44,935 nucleotides of DNA. It comes from Tepidamorphus sp. (GTDB lineage: Bacteria > Pseudomonadota > Alphaproteobacteria > Rhizobiales > Tepidamorphaceae). Numbering within the stretch: the stretch's first letter is position 1; every line of letters begins with the position of its first letter. The notes under the pieces are model-generated. The model did not search any database. It was not told the DNA's origin and saw only the letters and a list, made by a program, of their open reading frames with translations. Positions 1 through 7,372 of the stretch are shown piece by piece. The DNA is taken from NCBI GenBank assembly GCA_028280885.1, contig JANQKY010000032.1, positions 1 to 44,935 on the forward strand. Direction: 5' to 3'. Made by a program: the position numbers and the translations under genes.

Positions 1-102
1 GCGCGAGAGTTGGAGCCCGGTGCCGGCAAAGCCGGCAGCGGAAGCACCGCTTCCGCAGGGCGGAAACGCGATGCGTTCAAACGCATCGCCGGGAGCCGAG
101 CG
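1..102. repeat. Triple-hairpin repeat module, copy 1
   Basis: A roughly 100-bp non-coding unit that recurs at 397-498 with only a few differences. It contains three hairpins in a row: GCCGGC-AAA-GCCGGC, GCGGAAGC-ACC-GCTTCCGC, and a perfect 10-bp stem GCGATGCGTT/AACGCATCGC with a 2-nt loop. No plausible coding frame is present. It looks like a dispersed intergenic element of the rhizobial type. The window starts inside or at its edge, so the left boundary is not known. Confidence 0.75.
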
Positions 103-134
103 GGGGGCGGCGCGATGAACGGCCGTGCCACGCG

Positions 135-343
135 CCCTCACCCCGGCCCTGCGGGCCGACCCTCTCCCGCCAAGGGGAGAGGGTGCGAGTGCATCTGAGA
201 GGCCGTGCGGTGGTCGCGACCGCCGGGGCGTTAAAGACGGGATCCTTGCTTCCGCGAGTCATGATGGTGCCTATTTGCCCCGTCTCTCCAGCGCGCTTTT
301 CCTCCCCTCGCGGGAGAGGGCGGCCCGAAGGGCCGGGTGAGGG
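135..343. repeat. Palindromic intergenic repeat, copy A
   Basis: An element of about 209 bp with long inverted ends: CCCTCACCCCGGCC at the left and GGCCGGGTGAGGG at the right, each followed inward by a CTCTCCCGC/GCGGGAGAG arm. A second copy lies at 40109-40319, and the similarity continues about 20 bp to the left of both copies. The central part is less conserved. It carries no gene. It matches the type of palindromic repeat common between genes in Rhizobiales. Confidence 0.8.
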
Positions 344-396
344 TGAGGTACGATCCGCGTAAGCGGACGAAATGCATCGCATTTCGAGTGCCGAAC

Positions 397-498
397 GCGC
401 GAGAGTTGGAGCCCGGTGCCGGCAAAGCCGGCAGCGGAAGCAACGCTTCCGCAGGGCGGAAACGCGATGCGTTCAAACGCATCGCTGGGAGTCGAGCG
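397..498. repeat. Triple-hairpin repeat module, copy 2
   Basis: Direct repeat of 1-102, with the same three successive hairpins and a few substitutions (for example GCAACGC for GCACCGC). The two copies flank the palindromic element at 135-343, so this end of the window is a nested mosaic of repeats. Another hairpin, CGAAATGC-ATC-GCATTTCG, lies just before it at about 369-387. Confidence 0.75.
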
Positions 499-698
499 CC
501 AGGGGGCGGCCGCGCAACGGATCCTGCATGCAGTTGCCTCCTCTGCTGTAGCGGTAACGGACCCGCGCCTCACCAAACTGATCGCCCTATCATCATAAAA
601 CTTAAGCTAACGTAATAGGTTATGGGGCCTTCGACCAAGTCGGGGATGATGGTCGAGGGGGTGCATTCTCTCTTCTGCTGTCATTGCCGGGACAAGCC
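499..698. other. Gene-free spacer between repeats
   Basis: No supportable gene. It contains a short AT-richer patch around 590-620 and an imperfect hairpin around 630-660 (CCTTCGACCAAG against GGTCGAGGG). It ends in the left half of a palindrome (TCATTGCCGGG) that is interrupted by the element at 699-1042. Confidence 0.5.
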
Positions 699-1042
699 CA
701 CTGCTGTCCGGCTTAAATCCGGCGACGTCGATTAACTGTTTGTCGGACAGGGCTTTTCCGGCAAATGACGGCGGCGGGACATGGACTCGCTAAACCACCA
801 ACTCGGACGTCATCAACTCCGTTTGCTTCGACGCCTGCAGTGTCTGATGCCGCCTGCCACTCCCCCTCCGTGTCATTGCCGGGCTTGTCCCCTGGGGTCA
901 TTGCCGGGCTTGTCCCGGCAATCCATGAGCACCTCCGCTGGCGATGGTGTTCATGGGTCCCCGGAACACGTCCGGGGATGACCTCCGAGGGGGTGGTCAG
1001 GCCGAAAACCAAAGCACATCCCCGCTGAACCGGACAGCAGTG
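699..1042. mobile_element. MITE-like element with TIRs and a 9-bp target duplication
   Basis: Bounded by perfect 13-bp terminal inverted repeats, CACTGCTGTCCGG (699-711) and CCGGACAGCAGTG (1030-1042). It is flanked by the direct repeat GGACAAGCC at 690-698 and 1043-1051. Removing the element and one flanking copy restores a perfect palindrome in which TCATTGCCGGG and CCCGGCAATGA surround ACAAG, which is strong evidence of a real insertion. No transposase frame is present, so any movement would need a transposase supplied from elsewhere. A diverged full-length relative lies at 33454-33784. The transposase family is not identified. Confidence 0.75.
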
Positions 1043-1097
1043 GGACAAGCCCGGCAATGACATCGCGGCAGGGAGGACGGGACGCCACCCTCTCGTT

Positions 1098-1220
1098 CGT
1101 CATCCCGGAATTCGCGGCAGCGAATATCCGGGATCGGGGAACCCGGGTGCCCGCCGGGATTTTCCATCGATGGATCAAGGGCTCCCCGATCCCGGATCAG
1201 CCTTCGGCTGTCCGGGATGA
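1098..1220. repeat. Palindromic intergenic repeat
   Basis: Starts with GTCATCCCGGA and ends with TCCGGGATGAC. Inside are further complementary stretches (ATCCGGGATCGGGGA against TCCCCGATCCCGGAT), so a single strand could fold into one long interrupted hairpin. No gene is seen from here to the end of creA at 1339. This is another of the dispersed repeat types crowding the left end of the window. Confidence 0.6.
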
Positions 1221-1338
1221 CGACGGGAGGCGGGTGCTCCCCTCTCTTCGTCCGGATCACCTTCGAGCCTTGCCGCCGAGCCCGGTGTCCTCAACGCGAT
1301 CCGACCGGGCACCGCCCGCTCAAACGATGCGCGCGCCC

Positions 1339-1848
1339 CTACTCATCCACCCAGTCCGCGCAGCGCGGCGGTTCGGAGGTGCCCCAGGGCATGATCGGCA
1401 CGGTCGAGGTGGAGTTCTTCGGGCTGCCCTCGATCAGCTTGTCGGTATAGACGACATAGACCAGCACGTTGCGCTCCTTGTCGCAGCCGCGCACGATCCG
1501 CATTTTCTTGAAGAACACCGAGCGGCGCTCGCGGAACATCTCGTCGCCCTGGTCGAAGCGCTCCGTGAAGGTGACCGGGCCAACCTGGCGGCAGGCAAGC
1601 GAGACGTCGGAGGTCTCCTCGGCGACGCCGAACATGCCGCTGATGCCGCCCTTCTCGGGCACCGTGAAGTGACAGGCAACGCCGTCGACGAGCGGATCGT
1701 CGATGCCATAGGTGGCAAGCTTGTGGTCCGGCGTCAGAAACTTCCAGACGGTCGACTTCTTGAAGATCAGGTTCGGTTCCTGCGCGGCGGCCGGAACGGC
1801 GAGGACAACGAGAAGGAGAAGGCTCGTGGCGAAGGATGAAATGCGCAT
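1339..1848 (-). CDS. creA: CreA family periplasmic protein
   Basis: A 169-residue protein with a signal peptide (about residues 1-22, cleavage after AAAQ). The body follows the CreA pattern closely: VWKFLTPDHK, a DDP motif, GGISGMFGVAEETSD, CRQVGP, SVFFKKMRIVRGCD and, near the end, EGSPKNSTSTVPIMPW. Length is close to E. coli CreA. The function of CreA is unknown; it is exported and shares a name with the creBCD locus only by position in enterobacteria. There is no creBCD here. The start is supported by AGAGG upstream. The gene stands alone between a repeat mosaic and the VOC gene, 158 bp away on the same strand. Confidence 0.93.
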   Translation of the reverse strand: MRISSFATSLLLLVVLAVPAAAQEPNLIFKKSTVWKFLTPDHKLATYGIDDPLVDGVACHFTVPEKGGISGMFGVAEETSDVSLACRQVGPVTFTERFDQGDEMFRERRSVFFKKMRIVRGCDKERNVLVYVVYTDKLIEGSPKNSTSTVPIMPWGTSEPPRCADWVDE

Positions 1849-2006
1849 GGCGGCCTCTTGACGCTTCGGCGATCGGACAATCCGGTGCCGGAGAAAAAGA
1901 TAGGCGGTGCCGGCGCCGATTGCGAGGGCGGGGCCGGCTTAAGCCCGACCCCGCGCAGGTCTTCGCAGGCCGCCATGTCGACATAATGACCGCCGGACGA
2001 TGGCCC

Positions 2007-2432
2007 CTATTGCGGCAGCGCCGAGGCCTCATACTGGGCGGCGAAGTCGGGGCTCGGCGGGATCGGCTTGATCACGTCGATCAGCACGCCGTTCGGATCG
2101 GCGGTGATGAAATGGCGCTGGCCGAACGGCTCGTCGCGCAGCGGCAACAGGATCTCAAGCCCCTTTTCCCGCGCAGCCTCATAGATCGCGTCCGGGTCTT
2201 CCACCTCAAAGTTCAGGATCAGGCTGGAGGTGCGGCCGCGGCCGGCCGGCGGGATCGTCTCGTGGTCGCGGTCGAGAACCGCCAGATTGACGCGCGCGTC
2301 CTCGGCGGACTGGAGATGGACGTACCAGTCGCTGGTGAAAACCGGGCGGAAGCGGAAGTGGTCCTGGTAGAAGGCCGCGGTGCCGGCGACGTCGGCGGTC
2401 ATCACGACGGGATAGTAGTTGGTGCATTTCAT
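2007..2432 (-). CDS. VOC family (glyoxalase/bleomycin-resistance type) protein
   Basis: A 141-residue single-domain protein of the vicinal-oxygen-chelate fold. It has the usual pattern: an N-terminal [10 protein letters not shown] strand, AAFYQDHF helix, and a C-terminal half ending with [14 protein letters not shown], where the acidic and histidine positions of VOC metal sites lie. The substrate cannot be told from the sequence. A strong Shine-Dalgarno (AAGAGGAGA) supports the start. It is divergent from the TetR regulator at 2501, with two palindromes in the 68-bp gap, so it is the probable target of that regulator. Proteins in this arrangement are often detoxification or resistance enzymes, but that is inference. 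Confidence 0.88.
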   Translation of the reverse strand: MKCTNYYPVVMTADVAGTAAFYQDHFRFRPVFTSDWYVHLQSAEDARVNLAVLDRDHETIPPAGRGRTSSLILNFEVEDPDAIYEAAREKGLEILLPLRDEPFGQRHFITADPNGVLIDVIKPIPPSPDFAAQYEASALPQ

Positions 2433-2454
2433 GATTGATCTCCTCTTGCCGGAT

Positions 2455-2471
2455 ACATACAGTCTGTATGT
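2455..2471. promoter_or_regulatory. TetR-type operator 1 (perfect palindrome)
   Basis: ACATACAGTCTGTATGT is a perfect 17-bp palindrome around a central T. It sits between the divergent VOC and TetR genes, 22 bp upstream of the VOC start codon. Size and symmetry fit a TetR-family dimer site. Confidence 0.7.
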
Positions 2472-2483
2472 GAACGGGAATTA

Positions 2484-2500
2484 ACATACAGGCTGCATGC
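2484..2500. promoter_or_regulatory. TetR-type operator 2 (imperfect copy)
   Basis: ACATACAGGCTGCATGC repeats the operator at 2455 with the left half identical and two changes in the right half. Centres are 29 bp apart, about three helical turns. It ends at the base before the TetR start codon at 2501, so binding here would block expression of the regulator itself. Confidence 0.6.
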
Positions 2501-3109
2501 ATGCAAGAGAAATCAAACCTCCGGCCGGACCGCCGGTCGAACAAGGCGCGCACCGAGCAGACGCGCGGCGCGCTGATGGACGCGGCGCGGGCCCTGTTCG
2601 TGGAAAAGGGCTATGCGGATACCTCGACGCCGGAGATCGTCCGGGCGGCGGGCGTGACGCGCGGCGCGCTCTATCATCATTTCGAGGACAAGCGCGATCT
2701 GTTCCGCGCGGTCGTCGCGGCGGAGGCCGGCAAGGTGGCAAGGGATATCGAGGCCGCCATCCCGCCCGGCTTGCCGGCCCGCGACGGGCTGATCGCCGGC
2801 AGCGTGGCCTATTTCGACGCGATGACGGTGTCCGGCCGGACCCGGCTGCTGCTCGTCGAGGGGCCGGCGGTGCTGGGCAATGCGGACCTGAGCGGGATCG
2901 AGGCGGATACGTCTGAAGGGTCGCTGGCCGCCGGCCTTGCGGCGGCTTTCGGCGGCCGGGTTCCGGCAAGCGTTTCACTACCGGTGCTGGCGGCGCTGCT
3001 GTCAGCCGCCTTCGACCGGGCCGCACTGGCGATTGCCGAGGGCGCCGACGCTGAAGCCTACAAGGCGACGATGGCCGCCCTGCTCGACCGGGTAATCGGC
3101 ACCGACTGA
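2501..3109 (+). CDS. TetR/AcrR family transcriptional regulator
   Basis: A 202-residue repressor-type protein. Residues about 18-64 form the TetR DNA-binding domain: TRGALMDAARALFVEKGY, then TSTPEIVRAAGVTRGALYHHF as the helix-turn-helix, followed by EDKRDLFRAV. The C-terminal ligand domain is alanine-rich and not diagnostic. The start at 2501 is needed to keep helix 1. It has no Shine-Dalgarno and directly abuts operator 2, so the message may be leaderless or nearly so. It is divergent from the VOC gene and probably controls both. Inducer unknown. Confidence 0.92.
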   Translation: MQEKSNLRPDRRSNKARTEQTRGALMDAARALFVEKGYADTSTPEIVRAAGVTRGALYHHFEDKRDLFRAVVAAEAGKVARDIEAAIPPGLPARDGLIAGSVAYFDAMTVSGRTRLLLVEGPAVLGNADLSGIEADTSEGSLAAGLAAAFGGRVPASVSLPVLAALLSAAFDRAALAIAEGADAEAYKATMAALLDRVIGTD

Positions 3110-3128
3110 AGCGTCTGCCCGAACCGGA

Positions 3129-3326
3129 CTAGCGGCCGGACCGTTTCGCCGCCTCGACGGCCTGCTCCAGCACCGCCATGTCGCCGACATGGTTGGCAAG
3201 CAGCAGCACGAGGCGGGCGTTGAGCGATGCGCTTGCCTTGGCATCGAGGTCGCGGTGGGCATCGACGATCAGCTGAAAGGCCGCGTCGGGAGTGTCGAAC
3301 CGGGCGTCGGTGATGAGCTCTGCCAT
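3129..3326 (-). CDS. DUF2783 domain-containing small protein
   Basis: A 65-residue helical protein (DTPDAAFQLIVDAHR, then LNARLVLLLANHVGD and LEQAVEAAK) that matches DUF2783. In alphaproteobacteria these small proteins typically sit next to a flavin-dependent aromatic hydroxylase, as here, where only 12 bp separate it from the monooxygenase at 3339. It has its own strong Shine-Dalgarno (GGGAGAAG). Function unknown; an accessory or stabilising partner of the hydroxylase is a reasonable guess. It is the last gene of the operon that begins at 7036. Confidence 0.85.
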   Translation of the reverse strand: MAELITDARFDTPDAAFQLIVDAHRDLDAKASASLNARLVLLLANHVGDMAVLEQAVEAAKRSGR

Positions 3327-3338
3327 TGGTCTTCTCCC

Positions 3339-4949
3339 TCAGGCCTTGCCCGTTGCGCGGGCGAGCGCCGCGTCGAGCCGGGCGCGATCGAAACGGCGGA
3401 ACCGGGCCGTCAGATACTGGTCGGGACGCATCAGGTAGCAGGCGCCGGGCGTTGCGTCATAGCGGCTTGCGAACAGGCCGTCGGGGTCCTGAAACCCGCC
3501 GTCACCGATGGTCAGGACCGCAACGCCGTCCGGCACGTCCGGCGCCTCGCCATTTGCGACATGGATCAGCGTGAAATCGCGCGACAGGGCGTTCAGCAGC
3601 CAGACCGGGGTGCCGGCGGCATCGGTGAGCGGGGCGTCGGGCGCGGGATCGCCAAGCCGGGCTGCGCCGCCGAACGGCTCCTCGTCCGGCGTCGTCAGCG
3701 GCGAGTCGTAGTGGGCGGCGGTGTGCAGCCGGCCGGAATTGACCATCTGGCGGGCGAAGGGAAAGTCGCGGGCGAGATTGAGGACCGCGTCGCGCAGGTG
3801 CTTGTCGCCGGGGCTCTTGGGCACCAGGAAGTCGGTCGAGCGGGTCGAATGGCCGATATTGGTGTCGGCGGCCTGGATGCGTTCGAGATCATAGGTCGCA
3901 AGCAGCGACGGCCCCGCCTCGCCGCGCAGGATCATCGCCAGCTTCCAGGCGAGGTTATGGCCGTCCTCGACACCGGAATTGGCGCCGCGCGCGCCAAAGG
4001 GCGAGACCTGATGGGCCGCATCGCCGATGAAGATGACGTTGTCATAGACGAAATGTTCGTTGCGACGGCATTGGAAGGTATAGACCGAGACCCATTCCAG
4101 GTCGTAGTCGCGGCCCTCCATCATCCGGTCGAGACGGGCGCGGACGTTTTCGGGCTTTGTCTCTTCCTTGGGATCGGCGTCCCAGCCGATCTGGAAATCG
4201 ACCCGCCAGACGCCGTCGGGCTGCTTGTGCAGCAGCACCGACTGGCCGCCATGGAAGGGCGGCTCGAACCAGAAGCGGCGGATCGCCGGGAAATCGGCCT
4301 TCATCTTGATGTCGGCGATCAGGAACTGGTCGCGGAAGGTCTCGCCGACGAACTCGATATCCATCAGGCGGCGCAGCGTCGAATTGGCACCGTCGGCGGC
4401 GATCAGCCAGTCGGCGGCAAGCTTGTAAGGCCCGTCCGGCGTCTCGATCTCGACCACGGCATGGTCGCCATCCTGGGTGACGCCGGTCACCTTATTGCGC
4501 CAGCGCACGGTGACGGTGTCAACGTCCTCCAGCCGCTCGACCAGGTATTTCTCCAGATAATACTGCTGGAGATTGACGAAGGCCGGCATCTTGTGGCCGG
4601 GCTCGGGCAGGAGATCGAAGTCATAGACCTCCTGGTCGTGGAAGGAGACCTTGCCGAGCTTCCAGTCGACACCCTTGTCGGCGACGGGATCGCCGACGCC
4701 GATCGTGTCGAGCACCTCCAGGCAGCGCTTGGAATAGCACAGGCCGCGCGAGCCCTCGCCGATCCGGTCGGCATCGTCGAGGATGACGACGGGGATGCCG
4801 CGCAAGCCCAAATCGATCGCGGCCGCAAGCCCGACCGGCCCGGCGCCGACAACCACCACCGGATGGCGGACCGGTGTTGCGGCATCCTGGTCGGCGTGCC
4901 GGTGATAGCCGAAACTGAACTTGGCCTTGCGCTCCTGCCCTTCAGCCAT
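3339..4949 (-). CDS. FAD-dependent aromatic monooxygenase (MhpA/PheA-like)
   Basis: A 536-residue class A flavoprotein hydroxylase. The N-terminal Rossmann motif is VVVVGAGPVGLAAAIDLG at about residues 31-48. The FAD ribityl/GD motif GDAAHQVSPFGARGANSGVE lies at about 310-329, and a thioredoxin-like C-terminal domain follows. Such enzymes use NAD(P)H and O2 to add a hydroxyl group to an aromatic acid or phenol. The substrate is not readable. A strong Shine-Dalgarno (GGGAGGAGAGG) precedes the start. It belongs with the MBL-fold and FAH-family genes upstream and DUF2783 downstream, a set typical of aromatic-ring degradation. No ring-cleaving dioxygenase is present in the window. Confidence 0.9.
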   Translation of the reverse strand: MAEGQERKAKFSFGYHRHADQDAATPVRHPVVVVGAGPVGLAAAIDLGLRGIPVVILDDADRIGEGSRGLCYSKRCLEVLDTIGVGDPVADKGVDWKLGKVSFHDQEVYDFDLLPEPGHKMPAFVNLQQYYLEKYLVERLEDVDTVTVRWRNKVTGVTQDGDHAVVEIETPDGPYKLAADWLIAADGANSTLRRLMDIEFVGETFRDQFLIADIKMKADFPAIRRFWFEPPFHGGQSVLLHKQPDGVWRVDFQIGWDADPKEETKPENVRARLDRMMEGRDYDLEWVSVYTFQCRRNEHFVYDNVIFIGDAAHQVSPFGARGANSGVEDGHNLAWKLAMILRGEAGPSLLATYDLERIQAADTNIGHSTRSTDFLVPKSPGDKHLRDAVLNLARDFPFARQMVNSGRLHTAAHYDSPLTTPDEEPFGGAARLGDPAPDAPLTDAAGTPVWLLNALSRDFTLIHVANGEAPDVPDGVAVLTIGDGGFQDPDGLFASRYDATPGACYLMRPDQYLTARFRRFDRARLDAALARATGKA

Positions 4950-5026
4950 TCCTCTCCTCCCTGATCATACGGTCCGGCATTCGACGGCCGGCGACTGTCT
5001 TAAGCGATCCGTCCTTAAGCGCCCGG

Positions 5027-5986
5027 CTAGCCCTGCAGATCCGCCCACATCTTCGCGTCGCGCTCCGCCGTCCAGATGCGCGGGGTATCCATGCCGAGCG
5101 CCTCGTCATAGGCGCGCGAGACGTTGAACGGCAGGCAGTGCTCGTAGATCGCGTAGTCGGAAAACTTCGGATCGCATTCGGCGCGGCAAGCGTCCCAGGC
5201 CTCCTTCAGCGTCCCGCCGCCCTGGGCGATCCGGGCGACCGGACGGTAGGTCGAGCGAACGAAATCCGCGGTGTTGGTGAGCGCCTTGCCGACCATCTCC
5301 TTGCCGACAAGGGCGTCGCCGCGACCCGGCGCGATCGCCTCGACGTCATAGGCGCGGATCGCCTCCAGCGTCGTCGGCCAGTCGTTGAAATGCCCGTCGC
5401 CGCAATAGCAGGCGGAGTGGTATTCGACGATGTCGCCGGTGAACATGACGTTCTCGTCGGGCACGTGGATGACGATGTCGCCGGCGGTGTGGGCGCGGCC
5501 GAGGAAGCTCAGATCGATCCGCCGCTTGCCCAGATAGACCGTCATCCGGTCGTTGAAGGTCGCCGTCGGCCAGGTCAGCGGCGGAATGTCGGCGACGTTG
5601 TCGTATCCCATGAACAGGCGGGGAAATCGCATGAACTCGGATTCGCGATCCTCGGCACCGCGCTCGGCGACCATCGAGCGGGCCTTCTCGCTCATGATCA
5701 CCGTCGGCGCCTGATAGGTCGCAGCCCCCAGCACGCGGACGGCGTGATAATGGGTGAGGACCAGATGCGAGATCGGCTTGTCGGTCACCGAGCGCACCTT
5801 TTCGATGACCTTGCCGGCCAGTTCCGGCGTCGCCTGGGCCTCGATGATCATGACGCTGTCATCGCCGATGATGACGCCCGTATTGGGATCGCCCTCGGCG
5901 GTGAAGGCCCAGAGGTCGCGGCCGATCTCGGTGAACGAGATCTGCTTTTCCGCCATGTCGCCGACGGATGCGAATTGCTTGCTCAT
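5027..5986 (-). CDS. MBL-fold metallo-hydrolase with altered metal motif
   Basis: A 319-residue metallo-beta-lactamase-fold protein. The fold is recognised from GVIIGDDSVMIIEA (strand before the motif), LVLTHYHAVRVLGA at about 76-89, GRAHTAGDIVIHVP, and MFTGDIVEY. The usual HxHxDH motif reads H79-Y-H81-A-V-R, so the aspartate and last histidine of the second metal site are replaced. It may bind one metal or work in an altered way. It lies in the aromatic operon between the FAH-family gene (30-bp gap) and the monooxygenase (77-bp gap), so a ring-cleavage intermediate or a lactone/thioester is a possible substrate. AGGA precedes the ATG; an internal start at residue 11 is also possible. Confidence 0.87.
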   Translation of the reverse strand: MSKQFASVGDMAEKQISFTEIGRDLWAFTAEGDPNTGVIIGDDSVMIIEAQATPELAGKVIEKVRSVTDKPISHLVLTHYHAVRVLGAATYQAPTVIMSEKARSMVAERGAEDRESEFMRFPRLFMGYDNVADIPPLTWPTATFNDRMTVYLGKRRIDLSFLGRAHTAGDIVIHVPDENVMFTGDIVEYHSACYCGDGHFNDWPTTLEAIRAYDVEAIAPGRGDALVGKEMVGKALTNTADFVRSTYRPVARIAQGGGTLKEAWDACRAECDPKFSDYAIYEHCLPFNVSRAYDEALGMDTPRIWTAERDAKMWADLQG

Positions 5987-6016
5987 GTGCGTTTCCTGCT
6001 TGCGTTGTCGTCGGGG

Positions 6017-7036
6017 TCAGGCGGGGGACTCGTATTTGGCGATTTGCTGGTCGATCGCCCCGAAGATGGAGTTGCCGTCGCCGTCCAGCATCTCGATGCG
6101 GACGCGGTCGCCGAAGGACATGAAGCCTGTCTGCGGCTTGCCGGTATCGATCGTCTCGATCATGCGGACCTCGGCGATACAGGAATAGCCGACGCCGCCC
6201 TCCGACACCGGCTTGCCGGGACCACCGTCGAGCTTGTTGGAGACGGTGCCCGATCCGACGATCGCGCCGGCGCCCAGCGGCCGGGTCTTGGCGGCGTGGG
6301 AAACCAGCGTCGGGAAGTCGAAGGTCATGTCGATATCGGCGCGCGGCTTGCCGAAGGCCTCGCCGTTCAGCTCGGTCAGCAGTTCCAGCGACACCACCTT
6401 GCCGTCCCAGGCCGCACCCAGTTCGTCCGGCGTCACGGCGACCGGCGAAAAGGCGGTCGAGGGCTTGGACTGGAAGAAGCCGAAGCCCTTGCCGAGTTCG
6501 GCGGGGATCAGATTGCGCAGGCTGACGTCGTTGACCAGCATCAGGAGCCGGATGCGGCCTGCGGCCTGGTCAGCGCTTGCGCCCATCGCCACGTCGTCGG
6601 TGATCACGGCAATTTCCGATTCCATGTCGATGCCATAGGCCTCGTCGGCGACCAGGACGGGATCGCAGGGGCCGATGAAGGAATCCGAGCCGCCCTGATA
6701 CATCAGCGGATCGGTCCAGAAGGTCTTCGGCATCTCGGCGCCGCGCGCCTTGCGCACCAGCTCGACGTGATTGACATAGGCCGAGCCGTCGGCCCACTGA
6801 TAGGCGCGCGGCAGCGGCGCCATGCAGGTGGCCGGATCGAAGCGCTCGCCGGCGAGCGTGCCGGCGTTCAGCTTGTAGGAGAGCGCGGCGAGCGCCGGTT
6901 CGCTATCCGTCCAGTCGTCCAGGGCCTGTTGCAGGGTCGCGGCGATATCGGCCGCGGCTATACAGCGCGTCAGATCGCGGGAGACGACGACCAGCCGGCC
7001 GTCGCGTGTTCCGTCTTTCAGTGTGGCGAGTTTCAA
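6017..7036 (-). CDS. Fumarylacetoacetate hydrolase (FAH) family protein
   Basis: A 339-residue member of the FAH family, which hydrolyses C-C bonds of fumarylacetoacetate-like diketo acids or performs related decarboxylation/isomerisation. Features include GPCDPVLVADEAYGIDMESEIAV (the glutamates are metal ligands in the family), LMLVNDVSLRNLIP, and GAGAIVGSGTVSN. I place the start at the TTG at 7036: it gives an N-terminus MKLATLKDGTRDG typical of the family and is preceded by GGAG at an 8-base distance. An ATG 24 bp upstream in the same frame lacks a site. It heads a four-gene operon and is divergent from the MarR gene. Confidence 0.9.
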   Translation of the reverse strand: MKLATLKDGTRDGRLVVVSRDLTRCIAAADIAATLQQALDDWTDSEPALAALSYKLNAGTLAGERFDPATCMAPLPRAYQWADGSAYVNHVELVRKARGAEMPKTFWTDPLMYQGGSDSFIGPCDPVLVADEAYGIDMESEIAVITDDVAMGASADQAAGRIRLLMLVNDVSLRNLIPAELGKGFGFFQSKPSTAFSPVAVTPDELGAAWDGKVVSLELLTELNGEAFGKPRADIDMTFDFPTLVSHAAKTRPLGAGAIVGSGTVSNKLDGGPGKPVSEGGVGYSCIAEVRMIETIDTGKPQTGFMSFGDRVRIEMLDGDGNSIFGAIDQQIAKYESPA

Positions 7037-7372
7037 GGCTCTTGCTCCATGTCCGGACACCGGGTTCGGGGTCCATGGTTCGGACGCTTCATTGGCGCCG
7101 TCTTGTCATGCCGCGCGGGGGGCGGCTGAAAGCTCAACTATGCTGTCGGGATTGGTCGCCGTGGCCCGTTACCGGACGCTGACGGGGTCAGGCACATCCG
7201 CCCTGGCATCGTCGTGCGCCATTGCTCTCCTCTCCTCCCCTGCCTATTGTCCGCAAGACCTCGCGCGACGTTGCAAGTCCCGTCGATCGTTCGGGCCACC
7301 ACCGGTTCGGGACATACCGTCGCAGACACACGAAAACCGATGGTGCATGATGTGCCGCTGTAATAGTTTCAG
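7037..7372. other. Divergent intergenic region between FAH gene and marR
   Basis: A 336-bp gap that must hold the promoters for both the aromatic operon and the MarR gene. Two items stand out: a palindrome at 7366-7379 overlapping the MarR start, and a 17-codon open frame with a strong ribosome site at 7169-7222. No other structure was recognised. The long leader of the operon is unusual for this window. Confidence 0.5.
7169..7222 (-). CDS. Possible 17-residue leader peptide
   Basis: ATG to TAA encoding MAHDDARADVPDPVSVR. The unusually strong ribosome site (AGGAGAGGAGA ending three bases before the ATG) is the only reason to list it. It lies 132 bp upstream of the FAH-family start on the same strand. 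It could be a regulatory leader, or the remnant of a lost first gene of the operon. Coding status is unproven. Confidence 0.3.
   Translation of the reverse strand: MAHDDARADVPDPVSVR

Noticed and set aside
1..500. CRISPR array
   Set aside because: The repeats are long, only two copies exist and the spacing is irregular; they are hairpin repeats, not repeat-spacer units.
713..1063. Minus-strand open frame through the MITE-like element as a transposase remnant
   Set aside because: No transposase motif is visible and the second copy of the element does not preserve the frame.
3189..4964. 591-codon open frame on the plus strand opposite the monooxygenase
   Set aside because: Its residues have no family pattern, and it mirrors the codon bias of the minus-strand gene with clear flavoprotein motifs.
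5138..7129. 663-codon open frame on the plus strand opposite the MBL and FAH genes
   Set aside because: It spans two well-defined minus-strand genes and reads as low-complexity Asp/Gly/Arg-rich sequence, typical of an antisense frame in GC-rich DNA.
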